Shown here piece by piece: positions 50,561 through 63,105 of a DNA stretch of 64,000 bases. The DNA lies in NCBI GenBank assembly GCA_037951165.1, contig JBBDHG010000452.1, forward strand, positions 1-64,000, given 5' to 3'. This DNA comes from Lophius americanus. Its lineage: Eukaryota > Chordata > Actinopteri > Lophiiformes > Lophiidae. The notes under the pieces are model-generated. The model saw only the letters and a list, made by a program, of their open reading frames with translations. It searched no databases and was not told the origin of the DNA. Each line of letters starts with the position of its first letter. Position 1 is the first letter of the stretch. Position numbers and translations under genes: made by a program.

Positions 50561-51514
50561 TTTTTTTAGCTGAAATCATAAACTTTGTAATTTTGGCCTT
50601 TTGGGTCTCTGAGGTAAGTCTGTTTTTGCAAATCTGTCAATTTGCTCCAAAAGCACTTAGAAGCAGGTTTCAAGCTAGATATAATAAGATTTGCTTTAAT
50701 ATGAAGTAATACAAGGTTATTACTAACTTTAATTTTTTTAGCTGAAATCATAAACTTTGTAATTTTGGCCTTTTGAGTCTCTGAGGTAAGTCTGTTTTTG
50801 CAAATCTGTCAATTTGCTCCAAAAGCACTTAGAAGCAGGTTTCAACACTAGATATAATAAGATTTGCTTTAATATGAAGTAATACAAGGTTATTAGTAAC
50901 TTTCATTTTTTTAGTTGAAATCATAAACTTTGTAATTTTGGCCTTGTCTCTCTGAGGTAAGTCTGTTTTTGCAAACATGTGTTAATTTTGCCGCAAAAGG
51001 ACTTAGAAACAGGTTTCAAGCTAGATATAATAAGATCTGCTTTAACATGAAGTAATACAAGGTTATTACTATCTTTAATTTTTTTAGCTGAAATCATAAA
51101 CTTTGTAATTTTGGCCTTGTCTCTCTGAGGTAAGTCTGTTTTTGCAATGTGTCAATTTGCTCCAAAAGCACTTAGAAGCAGGTTTCAACACTAGATATAA
51201 TAAGATTTGCTTTAATATGAAGTAATACAAGGTTATTACTAACTTTCATTTTTTTAGTTGAAATCATAAACTTTGTAATTTTGGCCTTGTCTCTCATAGG
51301 TAAGTCTGTTTTTGAAAAAATGTGTCAATTTGCTCCAAAAGCACTTAGAAGCAGGTTTCAAGCTAGATATAATAAGATTTGCTTTAACATGAAGTAATAC
51401 AAGGTTATTACTAACTTTAATTTTTTTAGCTGAAATCATAAACTTTGTAATTTTGGCCTTGTCTCTCTGAGTTAAGTCTTTTTTTGAAAAAATGTGTCAA
51501 TTTGCTCCAAAAGC
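50561..51514 (+). repeat. Segment related to 40.2-42.0 kb and 37.6-38.4 kb classes
   Basis: Monomers with GGGT/CAAATCTG (also TTTTGAGTCTC at about 50772), TTAGTAAC, GTGTTAATTTTGCCGC (one extra T at about 50987), TACTATC and CTCATAGG follow the order seen around 37.6-38.4 kb. One copy lost 3 bp at about 51147 (GCAATGTGTC). The donor reads GAGTTAAG at about 51470. Confidence 0.6.
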
Positions 51515-53950
51515 ACTTAGAAGCAGGTTTCAACACTAGATATAATAAGCTTTGCTTTAACATGAAGTAATACAAGGTTATTACTAACTTTAATTTTTTT
51601 AGCTGAAATCATAAACTTTGTAATTTTGGCCTTGTCTCTCTGAGGTAAGTCTGTTTTTGCAAACATGTGTAAATTTGCTCCAAAAGCACTTAGAAACAGG
51701 TTTCAAGCTAGATATAATAAGATTTTCTTTAATATGAAGGAATATAAGGTTATTACTAACTTTCATTTTTTTTAGCTTAAGTCATAAACTTTTTAATTTT
51801 GGCCTTGTCTCTCTCAGGTAAGTCTGTTTTGGCAAACATGTGTCAATTTGCTCCAAAAGCACTTAGAAGCAGGTTTCAACACTAGATATAATAAGATTTG
51901 CTTTAATATGAAGTAATACAAGGTTATTACTAACTTTAATTTTTTTAGTTGAAATCATAAACTTTGTAATTTTTGCCTTGTCTCTCTGAGGTAAGGTCTG
52001 TTTTTGAAAAAATGTGTCAATTTACTCCAAAAGCACTTAGAAGCAGGTTTCAAGCTAGATATAATAAGATTTGCTTTAATATGAAGTAATACAAGGTTAT
52101 TACTAACTTTAATTTTTTTAGCTGAAATCATAAACTTTGTAATTTTGGCCTTTTGGGTCTCTGAGGTAAGTCTGTTTTTGCAAATCTGTCAATTTGCTCC
52201 AAAAGCACTTTAGAAGCAGGTTTCAACACTAGATATAATAAGATTTGCTTTAATATGAAGTAATACAAGGTTATTAGTAACTTTCATTTTTTTTAGTTGA
52301 AATCATAAACTTTGTAATTTTGGCCTTGTCTCTCTGAGGTAAGTCTGTTTTTGCAAACATGTGTCAATTTGCTCCAAAAGCACTTAGAAACAGGTTTCAA
52401 GCTAGATATAATAAGATTTGCTTTAATATGAAGGAATACAGGGTTATTACTAACTTTCTTTTTTTTTAGCTGAAGTCATAAACTTTTTAATTTTGGCCTT
52501 TTGGGTCTCTGAGGTAAGTCTGTTTTTGCAAACCTGTCAATTTGCTCCAAAAGCACTTAGAAGCAGGTTTCAACACTAGATATAATAAGATTTGCTTTAA
52601 TATGAAGGAATACAAGGTTATTACTAACTTTAAATTTTTTAGCTGAATTCATAAACTTTGTAATTTTGGCCTTGTCTCTCTGAGGTAAGTCTGTTTTTGC
52701 AAACATGTGTCAATTTGCTCCAAAAGCACTTAGAAGCAGGTTTCAACACTAGATATAATAAGCTTTGCTTTAACATGAAGTAATACAAGGTTATTACTAA
52801 CTTTAATTTTTTTAGCTGAAATCATAAACTTTGTAATTTTGGCCTTGTCTCTCTGAGGTAAGTCTGTTTTTGCAAACATGTGTAAATTTGCTCCAAAAGC
52901 ACTTAGAAACAGGTTTCAAGCTAGATATAATAAGATTTTCTTTAATATGAAGGAATATAAGGTTATTACTAACTTTCATTTTTTTTAGCTTAAGTCATAA
53001 ACTTTTTAATTTTGGCCTTGTCTCTCTCAGGTAAGTCTGTTTTGGCAAACATGTGTCAATTTGCTCCAAAAGCACTTAGAAGCAGGTTTTCAACACTAGA
53101 TATAATAAGATTTGCTTTAATATGAAGTAATACAAGGTTATTACTAACTTTAATTTTTTTAGTTGAAATCATAAACTTTGTAATTTTTGCCTTGTCTCTC
53201 TGAGGTAAGTCTGTTTTTGAAAAAATGTGTCAATTTACTCCAAAAGCACTTAGAAGCAGGTTTCAAGCTAGATATAATAAGATTTGCTTTAATATGAAGT
53301 AATACAAGGTTATTACTAACTTTAATTTTTTTTTAGCTGAAATCATAAACTTTGTAATTTTGGCCTTTTGGGTCTCTGAGGTAAGTCTGTTTTTTGCAAA
53401 TCTGTCAATTTGCTCCAAAAGCACTTAGAAGCAGGTTTCAACACTAGATATAATAAGATTTGCTTTAATATGAAGTAATACAAGGTTATTAGTAACTTTC
53501 ATTTTTTTAGTTGAAATCATAAACTTTGTAATTTTGGCCTTGTCTCTCTGAGGTAAGTCTGTTTTTGCAAACATGTGTCAATTTGCTCCAAAAGCACTTA
53601 GAAACAGGTTTCAAGCTAGATATAATAAGATTTGCTTTAATATGAAGGAATACAGGGTTATTACTAACTTTCTTTTTTTTTAGCTGAAGTCATAAACTTT
53701 TTAATTTTGGCCTTTTGGGTCTCTGAGGTAAGTCTGTTTTTGCAAACCTGTCAATTTGCTCCAAAAGCACTTAGAAGCAGGTTTCAACACTAGATATAAT
53801 AAGATTTGCTTTAATATGAAGGAATACAAGGTTATTACTAACTTTAAATTTTTTAGCTGAATTCATAAACTTTGTAATTTTTGGCCTTGTCTCTCTGAGG
53901 TAAGTCTGTTTTTGCAAACATGTGTCAATTTGCTCCAAAAGCACTTAGAA
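51515..53950 (+). repeat. HOR: two tandem units of about 1213 bp (7 monomers each)
   Basis: Units are about 51515-52727 and 52728-53950. Shared marks are CAACACTAG followed by AAGCTTTGC, TTTTAGCTTAAGTC (51774 and 52987), TTTACTCC (52021 and 53233), TACAGGGTTATT, and TTTAAATTTTTTAGCTGAATTC. They differ almost only by single-base insertions (about 51994, 52209, 52286, 53086, 53329, 53391 and 53876), which is unusual for this array. Confidence 0.78.
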
Positions 53951-55700
53951 GCAGGTTTCAAGCTAGATATAATAAGATTTGCTTTAATATGAAGGAATAC
54001 AAGGTTATTACAAACTTTAATTTTTTTAGCTGAAATCATAAACTTTGTATTTTTGGCCTTGTCTCTCTTGGGTAAGTCTGTTTTTGAAAAAATGTGTCAA
54101 TTTACTCCAAAAGCACTTAGAAGCAGGTTTCAAGCTACATATAATAAGATTTGCTTTAATATGAAGGAATATAAGGTTATTACTAACTTTAATTTTTTTA
54201 GCTGAAATCATAAACTTTGTAATTTTGGCCTTGTCTCTCTGAGGTAAGTCTGTTATTGCAAACCTGTCAATTGTCTCCAAAAGCACTTAGAAGCAGGTTT
54301 CAACACTAGATATAATAAGATTTTCTTTAATATGAAGGAATACAAGGTTATTACTAACTTTCATTACTTTAGCTGAAATCATAAACTTTGTAGTTTTGGC
54401 CTTGTCTCTCTGAGGTAAGTCTGTTTTTGCAAACATGTGTCAATTTGCTGCAAAAGGACTTAGAAGCAGGTTTCAAGCTAGATATAATAAGATTTGCTTT
54501 AATATGAAGGAATACAAGGTTATTACTAACTTTAATTTTTTTAGCTGAAATCATAAACTTTGTAATTTTGGCCTTTTGGGTCTCTGAGGTAAGTCTGTTT
54601 TTGCAAACCTGTCAATTTGCCCCAAAAGCACTTAGAAGCAGGTTTCAACACTAGATATAATAAGATTTGCTTTAATATGAAGGAATACAGGGTTATTACT
54701 AACTTTCTTTTTTTTTAGCTGAAGTCATAAACTTTTTAATTTTGGCCTTTTGGGTCTCTGAGGTAAGTCTGTTTTTTGCAAACCTGTCAATTTGCTCCAA
54801 AAGCACTTAGAAGCAGGTTTCAACACTAGATATAATAAGATTTGCTTTAATATGAAGGAATACAAGGTTATTACTAACTTTAAATTTTTTAGCTGAATTC
54901 ATAAACTTTGTAATTTTGGCCTTGTCTCTCTGAGGTAAGTCTGTTTTTGCAAACATGTGTCAATTTGCTCCAAAAGCACTTAGAAGCAGGTTTCAAGCTA
55001 GATATAATAAGATTTGCTTTAATATGAAGGAATACAAGGTTATTACAAACTTTAATTTTTTTAGCTGAAATCATAAACTTTGTATTTTTGGCCTTGTCTC
55101 TCTTGGGTAAGTCTGTTTTTTGAAAAAATGTGGTCAATTTACTCCAAAAGCACTTAGAAGCAGGTTTCAAGCTACATATAATAAGATTTGCTTTAATATG
55201 AAGGAATATAAGGTTATTACTAACTTTAATTTTTTTAGCTGAAATCATAAACTTTGTAATTTTGGCCTTGTCTCTCTGAGGTAAGTCTGTTATTGCAAAC
55301 CTGTCAATTGTCTCCAAAAGCACTTAGAAGCAGGTTTCAACACTAGATTATAATAAGATTTTCTTTAATATGAAGGAATACAAGGTTATTACTAACTTTC
55401 ATTACTTTAGCTGAAATCATAAACTTTGTAGTTTTGGCCTTGTCTCTCTGAGGTAAGTCTGTTTTTGCAAACATGTGTCAATTTGCTGCAAAAGGACTTA
55501 GATGCAGGTTTCAAGCTAGATATAATAAGATTTGCTTTAATATGAAGGAATACAAGGTTATTACTAACTTTAATTTTTTTTAGCTGAAATCATAAACTTT
55601 GTAATTTTGGCCTTTTGGGTCTCTGAGGTAAGTCTGTTTTTGCAAACCTGTCAATTTGCCCCAAAAGCACTTAGAAGCAGGTTTTCAACACTAGATATAA
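51980..55700 (+). other. Cluster of private single-base insertions
   Basis: At least a dozen +1 changes occur here, mostly lengthening T runs: GTAAGGTCTG (51994), GCACTTTAGAAG (52209), longer T tracts (52286, 53329, 55576), AGGTTTTCAAC (53086, 55682), GTTTTTTGC (53391, 54775), TAATTTTTGGCC (53876), GTTTTTTGAAAAAATGTGGTC (two changes, 55108 and 55130) and GATTATAATAAG (55346). Elsewhere such changes are rare and as often losses. An insertion-only, homopolymer-biased cluster is more like residual sequencing error than satellite evolution. Confidence 0.6.
53620..55690 (+). repeat. HOR: two tandem units of about 1035-1045 bp (6 monomers each)
   Basis: Units are about 53620-54640 and 54641-55690. 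Shared marks are TACAGGGTTATT (53651 and 54686), TTTAAATTTTTTAGCTGAATTC, TATTACAAAC, TGTATTTTTGGCC with CTCTTGGGTAAG, CTACATATAAT, CAATTGTCTCC and CAATTTGCCCC. The second unit is a few bases longer because of scattered 1-bp insertions (about 54775, 55108, 55130, 55346, 55576 and 55682). Confidence 0.78.
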
Positions 55701-57299
55701 TAAGATTTGCTTTAAGATGAAGTAATACAAGGTTATTACTAACATTCATTTTTTTAGTTGAAATCATAAACTTTGTAATTTTGGCCTTGTCTCTCTGAGG
55801 TAAGTCTGTTTTTGAAAAAATTTGTCAATTTGCTCCAAAAGCACTTAGAAGCAGGTTTCAAGCTAGATATAATAAGATTTGCTTTAACATGAAGTAATAC
55901 AAGGTTATTACTATCTTTAATTTTTTTAGCTGAAATCATAAACTTTGTAATTTTGGCCTTGTCTCTCTGAGGTAAGTCTGTTTTTGCAAACATGTGTCAA
56001 TTTGCTCCAAAAGCACTTAGAAGCAGGTTTCAAGCTAGATATAATAAGCTTTGCTTTAACATGAAGTAATACAAGGTTATTACTAACTTTAATTTTTTTA
56101 GCTGAAATCATAAACTTTGTAATTTTGGCCTTGTCTCTCTGAGGTAAGTCTGTTTTTGCAAACATGTGTAAATTTGCTCAAAAAGCACTTAGAAACAGGT
56201 TTCAAGCTAGATATAATAAGATTTTCTTTAATATGAAGGAATATAAGGTTATTACTAACTTTAATTTTTTTTAGCTGAAATCATAAACTTTGTATTTTTG
56301 GCCTTGTCTCTCTTGGGTAAGTCTGTTTTTGAAAAAATGTGTCAATTTACTCCAAAAGCACTTAGAAGCAGGTTTCAAGCTACATATAATAAGATTTGCT
56401 TTAATATGAAGGAATATAAGGTTATTACTAACTTTAATTTTTTTAGCTGAAATCATAAACTTTGTAATTTTGGCCTTGTCTCTCTGAGGTAAGTCTGTTA
56501 TTGCAAACCTGTCAATTGTCTCCAAAAGCACTTAGAAGCAGGTTTCAACACTAGATATAATAAGATTTTCTTTAATATGAAGGAATACAAGGTTATTACT
56601 AACTTTAATTTTTTTAGCTGAAATCATAAACTTTGTAGTTTTGGCCTTGTCTCTCTGAGGTAAGTCTGTTTTTGCAAACATGTGTAAATTTGCTCCAAAA
56701 GCACTTAGAAACAGGTTTCAAGCTAGATATAATAAGATTTTCTTTAATATGAAGGAATACAAGGTTATTACTAACTTTAAATTTTTTATCTGAATTCATA
56801 AACTTTATAATTTTGGCCTTGTCTCTCTGAGGTAAGTCTGTTTTTGCAAACATGTGTCAATTTGCTCCAAAAGCACTTAGAAGCAGGTTTCAAGCTAGAT
56901 ATAATAAGATTTGCTTTAAGATGAAGTAATACAAGGTTATTACTAACTTTCATTTTTTTAGTTGAAATCATAAACTTTGTAATTTTGGCCTTGTCTCTCT
57001 GAGGTAAGTCTGTTTTTGAAAAAAATTGTCAATTTGCTCCAAAAGCACTTAGAAGCAGGTTTCAAGCTAGATATAATAAGATTTGCTTTAACATGAAGTA
57101 ATACAAGGTTATTACTATCTTTAATTTTTTTAGCTGAAATCATAAACTTTGTAATTTTGGCCTTGTCTCTCTGAGGTAAGTCTGTTTTTGCAAACATGTG
57201 TCAATTTGCTCCAAAAGCACTTAGAAGCAGGTTTCAAGCTAGATAGAATAAGATTTGCTTTAACATGAAGAGATACAAGGTTATTACTAACTTTAATTT
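55691..57299 (+). repeat. Segment with 7-monomer spaced duplication (1204 bp)
   Basis: About 55700-56160 matches 56904-57364, sharing the GCTTTAAGATGAAG mark (55709 and 56913), then a GAAAAAATTTGTC or GAAAAAAATTGTC monomer and TACTATC. In between, 56270-56600 repeats the TGTATTTTTGGCC/CTCTTGGG and CAATTGTCTCC monomers of 54.03-54.34 kb (13-monomer spacing). TAGATAGAAT and GAAGAGATAC at about 57241-57275 are private. Confidence 0.65.
56790..56961 (+). repeat. Monomer class with TATCTGAATTC start
   Basis: The preceding tract reads TTTAAATTTTTTAT, so the usual AG before CTGA is lost. The monomer starts CTGAATTC and continues CTTTATAATTTTGG. The same lesion is seen near 58.51, 60.59 and 63.87 kb. 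Related AG-retaining forms with TTTAAATTTTTTAG occur at about 45.20, 52.63, 53.85 and 54.88 kb. It marks the right third of the window. Confidence 0.8.
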
Positions 57300-58500
57300 T
57301 TTTAGCTGAAATCATAAACTTTGTAATTTTGGCCTTGTCTCTCTGAGGTAAGTCTGTTTTTGCAAACATGTGTAAATTTGCTCCAAAAGCACTTAGAAAC
57401 AGGTTTCAAGCTAGATATAATAAGATTTTCTTTAATATGAAGGAATATAAGGTTATTACTAACTTTCATTTTTTTTTAGCTGAAGTCATAAACTTTTTAA
57501 TTTTGGCCTTCTCTCTCTCAGGTAAGTCTGTTTTGGCAAACATGTGTCAATTTGCTCCAAAAGCACTTAGAAGCAGGTTTCAAGCTAGATATAATAAGCT
57601 TAGCTTTAACATGAAGTTATACAAGGTTATTACTAACTTTAATTTTTTTAGCTGAAATCATAAACTTTGTAATTTTGGCCTTGTCTCTCTGAGGTAAGTC
57701 TGTTTTTGCAAACATGTGTAAATTTGCTCCAAAAGCACTTAGAAACAGGTTTCAAGCTAGATATAATAAGATTTTCTTTAATATGAAGGAATACAAGGTT
57801 ATTACTAACTTTCATTTTTTTTAGCTGAAGTCATAAACTTTTTAATTTTGGCCTTTTGGGTCTCTGAGGTAAGTCTGTTTTTGCAAACCTGTCAATTTGC
57901 TCCAAAAGCACTTAGAAGCAGGTTTCAACACTAGATATAATAAGATTTTCTTTAATATGAAGGAATACAAGGTTATTACTAACTTTCATTTTTTTTTAGC
58001 TGAAATCATAAACTTTGTAATTTTGGCCTTGTCTCTCTGAGGTAAGTCTGTTTTTGCAAACATGTGTAAATTTGCTCCAAAAGCACTTAGAAACAGGTTT
58101 CAAGCTAGATATAATAAGATTTTCTTTAATATGAAGGAATATAAGGTTATTACTAACTTTCATTTTTTTTTAGCTGAAGTCATAAACTTTTTAATTTTGG
58201 CCTTCTCTCTCTCAGGTAAGTCTGTTTTGGCAAACATGTGTCAATTTGCTCCAAAAGCACTTAGAAGCAGGTTTCAAGCTAGATATAATAAGCTTAGCTT
58301 TAACATGAAGTTATACAAGGTTATTACTAACTTTAATTTTTTTAGCTGAAATCATAAACTTTGTAATTTTGGCCTTGTCTCTCTGAGGTAAGTCTGTTTT
58401 TGCAAACATGTGTAAATTTGCTCCAAAAGCACTTAGAAACAGGTTTCAAGCTAGATATAATAAGATTTTCTTTAATATGAAGGAATACAAGGTTATTACT
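57300..58500 (+). repeat. HOR: 694-bp unit (4 monomers), one full and one partial copy
   Basis: Copy 1 is about 57300-57993 and copy 2 about 57994-58500. Both hold GTGTAAATTTGC/AGAAACAGG, a long T9-type tract before GCTGAAGTC, CCTTCTCTCTCTCAGG (57507 and 58201) and AAGCTTAGC with GAAGTTATAC (57597 and 58291). I saw no difference within the shared part from about 57368 to 57800. Confidence 0.82.
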
Positions 58501-61500
58501 AACTTTAAATTTTTTATCTGAATTCATAAACTTTATAATTTTGGCCTTGTCTCTCTGAGGTAAGTCTGTTTTTGCAAACATGTGTCAATTTGCTCCAAAA
58601 GCACTTAGAAGCAGGTTTCAAGCTAGATATAATGAGATTTGCTTTAATATGAAGGAATACAAGGTTATTACTAACTTTAATTTTTTTAGCTGAAATCATA
58701 AACTTTGTAATTTTGGCCTTTTGGGTCTCTGAGGTAAGTCTGTTTTTGCAAACCTGTCAATTTGCCCCAAAAGCACTTAGAAGCAGGTTTCAACACTAGA
58801 TATAATAAGATTTGCTTTAAGATGAAGTAATACAAGGTTATTACTAACTTTCATTTTTTTAGTTGAAATCATAAACTTTGTAATTTTGGCCTTGTCTCTC
58901 TGAGGTAAGTCTGTTTTTGAAAAAAATTGTCAATTTGCTCCAAAAGCACTTAGAAGAAGGTTTCAAGCTAGATATAATAAGATTTGCTTTAACATGAAGT
59001 AATACAAGGTTATTACTAACTTTAATTTTTTTAGCTGAAATCATAAACTTTGTAATTTTGGCCTTGTCTCTCTGAGGTAAGTCTGTTTTTGAAAAAATGT
59101 GTCAATTTACTCCAAAAGCACTTAGAAGAAGGTTTCAAGCTAGATATAATAAGCTTTGCTTTAACATGAAGTAATACAAGGTAATTACTAACTTTAATTT
59201 TTTTAGCTGAAATCATAAACTTTGTAATTTTGGCCTTGTCTCTCTGAGGTAAGTCTGTTTTTGAAAGAATTTGTCAATTTGCTCCAAAAGCACTTAGAAA
59301 CAGGTTTCAACCTAGATATAATAAGATTTTCTTTAATATGAGGGAATACAAGGTTTTGACTAACTTTCATTTTTTTTAGCTGAAGTCATAAACTTTGTAA
59401 TTTTGGCCTTTTGGGTCTCTGAGGTAAGTCTGTTTTTGCAAACCTGTCAATTTGCTCCAAAAGCACTTAGAAGCAGGTTTCAACACAAGATATAATAAGA
59501 TTTGCTTTAATATGAAGTAATACAAGGTTATTAGTAACTTTCATTTTTTTAGTTGAAATCATAAACTTTGTAATTTTGGCCTTGTCTCTCTGAGGTAAGT
59601 CTGTTTTTGAAAAAATTTGTCAATTTGCTCCAAAAGCACTTAGAAGCAGGTTTCAAGCTAGATATAATAAGATTTGCTTTAACATGAAGTAATACAAGGT
59701 TATTACTAACTTTAATTTTTTTAGCTGAAATCATAAACTTTGTAATTTTGGCCTTGTCTCTCTGAGGTAAGTCTGTTTTTGAAAAAAATTGTCAATTTGC
59801 TCCAAAAGCACTCAGAAGCAGGTTTCAAGCTAGATATAATAAGATTACCTTTAATATGAAGGAATACAAGGTTATTACTAACTTTAATTCTGTTAGCTGA
59901 AATCATAAACTTTGTAATTTTGGCCTTGTCTCTCTGAGGTAAGTCTGTTTTTGAAAGAATTTGTCAATTTGCTCCAAAAGCACTTAGAAGCAGGTTTCAA
60001 CACTAGATATAATAAGATTTGCTTTAATATGAAGGAATACAAGGTTATTACTAACTTTCATTTTTTTAGCTGAAATCATAAACTTTGTAATTTTGGCCTT
60101 TTGGGTCTCTGAGGTAAGTCTGTTTTTGCAAACCTGTCAATTTGCTCCAAAAGCACTTAGAAGCAGGTTTCAACACTAGATATAATAAGATTTGCTTTAA
60201 TATGAAGTAATACAAGGTTATTACTAACTTTCATTTGTTTAGTTGAAATCATAAACTTTGTAATTTTGGCCTTGTCTCTCTGAGGTAAGTCTGTTTTTGC
60301 AAACATGTGTTAATTTGCCGCAAAAGGACTTAGAAGCAGGTTTCAAGCTAGATATAATAAGATTTTCTTTAATATGAAGGAATACAAGGTTATTACTAAC
60401 TTTCATTTTTTTTAGCTGAAGTCATAAACTTTTTAATTTTGGCCTTTTGGGTCTCTGAGGTAAGTCTGTTTTTGCAAACCTGTCAATTTGCTCCAAAAGC
60501 ACTTAGAAGCAGGTTTCAACACTAGATATAATAAGATTTTCTTTAATATGAAGGAATACAAGGTTATTACTAACTTTAAATTTTTTATCTGAATTCATAA
60601 ACTTTATAATTTTGGCCTTGTCTCTCTGAGGTAAGTCTGTTTTTGCAAACATGTGTCAATTTGCTCCAAAAGCACTAAGAAGCAGGTTTCAAGCTAGATA
60701 TAATAAGATTTGCTTTAATATGAAGGAATATAAGGTTATTACTAACTTTAATTTTTTTAGCTGAAATCATAAACTTTGTAATTTTGGCCTTGTCTCTCTG
60801 AGGTAAGTCTGTTTTTGCAAACCTGTCAATTTGCTCCAAAAGCACTTAGAAGCAGGTTTCAACACTAGATATAATAAGATTTGCTTTAATATGAAGTAAT
60901 ACAAGGTTATTACTAACTTTCATTTTTTTAGTTGAAATCATAAACTTTGTAATTTTGGCCTTGTCTCTCTGAGGTAAGTCTGTTTTTGAAAAAATTTGTC
61001 AATTTGCTCCAAAAGCACTTAGAAGAAGGTTTCAAGCTAGATATAATAAGATTTGCTTTAACATGAAGTAATACAAGGTTATTACTAACTTTAATTTTTT
61101 TAGCTGAAATCATAAACTTTGTAATTTTGGCCTTGTCTCTCTGAGGTAAGTCTGTTTTTGAAAAAATGTGTCAATTTACTCCAAAAGCACTTAGAAGAAG
61201 GTTTCAAGCTAGATATAATAAGCTTTGCTTTAACATGAAGTAATACAAGGTAATTACTAACTATAATTTTTTTAGCTGAAATCATAAACTTTGTAATTTT
61301 GGCCTTGTCTCTCTGAGGTAAGTCTGTTTTTGAAAAAATTTGTCAATTTGCTCCAAAAGCACTTAGAAACAGGTTTCAACCTAGATATAATAAGATTTTC
61401 TTTAATATGAGGGAATACAAGGTTTTGACTAACTTTCATTTTTTTTAGCTGAAGTCATAAACTTTGTAATTTTGGCCTTTTGGGTCTCTGAGGTAAGTCT

Positions 61501-61810
61501 GTTTTTGCAAACCTGTCAATTTGCTCCAAAAGCACTTAGAAGCAGGTTTCAACACAAGATATAATAAGATTTGCTTTAATATGAAGTAATACAAGGTTAT
61601 TAGTAACTTTCATTTTTTTAGTTGAAATCATAAACTTTGTAATTTTGGCCTTGTCTCTCTGAGGTAAGTCTGTTTTTGAAAAAAATTGTCAATTTGCTCC
61701 AAAAGCACTTAGAAGCAGGTTTCAAGCTAGATATAATAAGATTTGCTTTAACATGAAGTAATACAAGGTTATTACTAACTTTAATTTTTTTAGCTGAAAT
61801 CATAAACTTT
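58460..61810 (+). repeat. HOR: unit of about 2070 bp (12 monomers), one full and one partial copy
   Basis: Copy 1 is about 58460-60528 and copy 2 about 60529-61810. Shared marks are TTTTTTATCTGAATTC, TTTACTCC with AGAAGAAGG, AAGGTAATTAC (about 59179 and 61248), CAACCTAG, GAGGGAATAC with GGTTTTGACTAAC (about 59350 and 61419) and CAACACAAG. The offset changes from 2071 to 2069 where CCTTTTGGGT in copy 1 is CCTTGTCTC in copy 2. Confidence 0.8.
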
Positions 61811-63105
61811 GTAATTTTTGTCTTGTCTCTCTGAGGTAAGTCTGTTTTTGAAAAAATGTGTCAATTTGCTCCAAAAGCACTTAGAAGCAGGTTTCAAGCT
61901 AGATATAATAAGATTTGCTTTAACCTGAAGTAATACAAGGTTATTACTAACTTTAATTTTTTTAGCTGAAATCATAAACTTTGTAATTTTGGCCTTTTGG
62001 GTCTCTGAGGTAAGTCTGTTTTTGCAAACCTGTGTCAATTTGCTCCAAAAGCAGTTATTAGCAGGTTTCAACACTAGATATAATAAGATTTGCTTTAATA
62101 TGAAGTAATACAAGGTTATCACTAACTTTCATTTTTTTAGTTGAAATCATAAACTTTGTAATTTTGGCCTTGTCTCTCTGAGGTAAGTCTGTTTTTGAAA
62201 GAATTTGTCAATTTGCTCCAAAAGCACTTAGAAGCAGGTTTCAACACTAGATATAATAAGATTTGCTTTAATATGAAGTAATACAAGGTTATTACTAACT
62301 TTCATTTTTTTAGCTGAAATCATAAACTTTGTAATTTTGGCCTTTTGGGTCTCTGAGGTAAGTCTGTTTTTGCAAACCTGTCAATTTGCTCCAAAAGCAC
62401 TTAGAAGCAGGTTTCAACACTAGATATAATAAGATTTGCTTTAATATGAAGTAATACAAGGTTATTACTAACTTTCATTTTTTTAGCTGAAATCATAAAC
62501 TTTGTAATTTTGGCCTTGTCTCTCTGAGGTAAGTCTGTTTTTGAAAAAATTTGTCAATTTGCTCCAAAAGCACTTAGAAGCAGGTTTCAAGCTAGATATA
62601 ATAAGATTTGCTTTAACATGAAGTAATACAAGGTTATTACTAACTTTAATTTTTTTAGCTGAAATCATAAACTTTGTAATTTTTGTCTTGTCTCTCTGAG
62701 GTAAGTCTGTTTTTGGAAAAATGTGTCAATTTGCTCCAAAAGCACTTAGAAGCAGGTTTCAAGCTAGATATAATAAGATTTGCTTTAACCTGAAGTAATA
62801 CAAGGTTATTACTAACTTTAATTTTTTTAGCTGAAATCATAAACTTTGTAATTTTGGCCTTTTGGGTCTCTGAGGTAAGTCTGTTTTTGCAAACCTGTGT
62901 CAATTTGCTCCAAAAGCAGTTATTAGCAGGTTTCAACACTAGATATAATAAGATTTGCTTTAATATGAAGTAATACAAGGTTATCACTAACTTTCATTTT
63001 TTTAGTTGAAATCATAAACTTTGTAATTTTGGCCTTGTCTCTCTGAGGTAAGTCTGTTTTTGAAAGAATTTGTCAATTTGCTCCAAAAGCACTTAGAAGC
63101 AGGTT
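61690..63105 (+). repeat. HOR: unit of 865 bp (5 monomers), full and partial copy
   Basis: About 61690-62240 is repeated at 62555-63105, with about 315 bp of the same unit between them. The private run GCAGTTATTAGC (62051 and 62916) and TTATCACTAAC (62117 and 62982) occur in both. One difference is GTTTTTGGAAAAATG at about 62713 versus GTTTTTGAAAAAATG. Confidence 0.8.

Noticed and set aside
54889..55323. Longest frame in the window (144 codons, minus strand)
   Set aside because: It is created by extra bases near 55,108 and 55,130 that join two monomer frames. Equivalent places without the extra bases are closed. The 106-, 88- and 119-codon frames at 4.4, 8.6, 10.7, 32.7 and 33.8 kb have the same kind of cause, a small length change in the unit.
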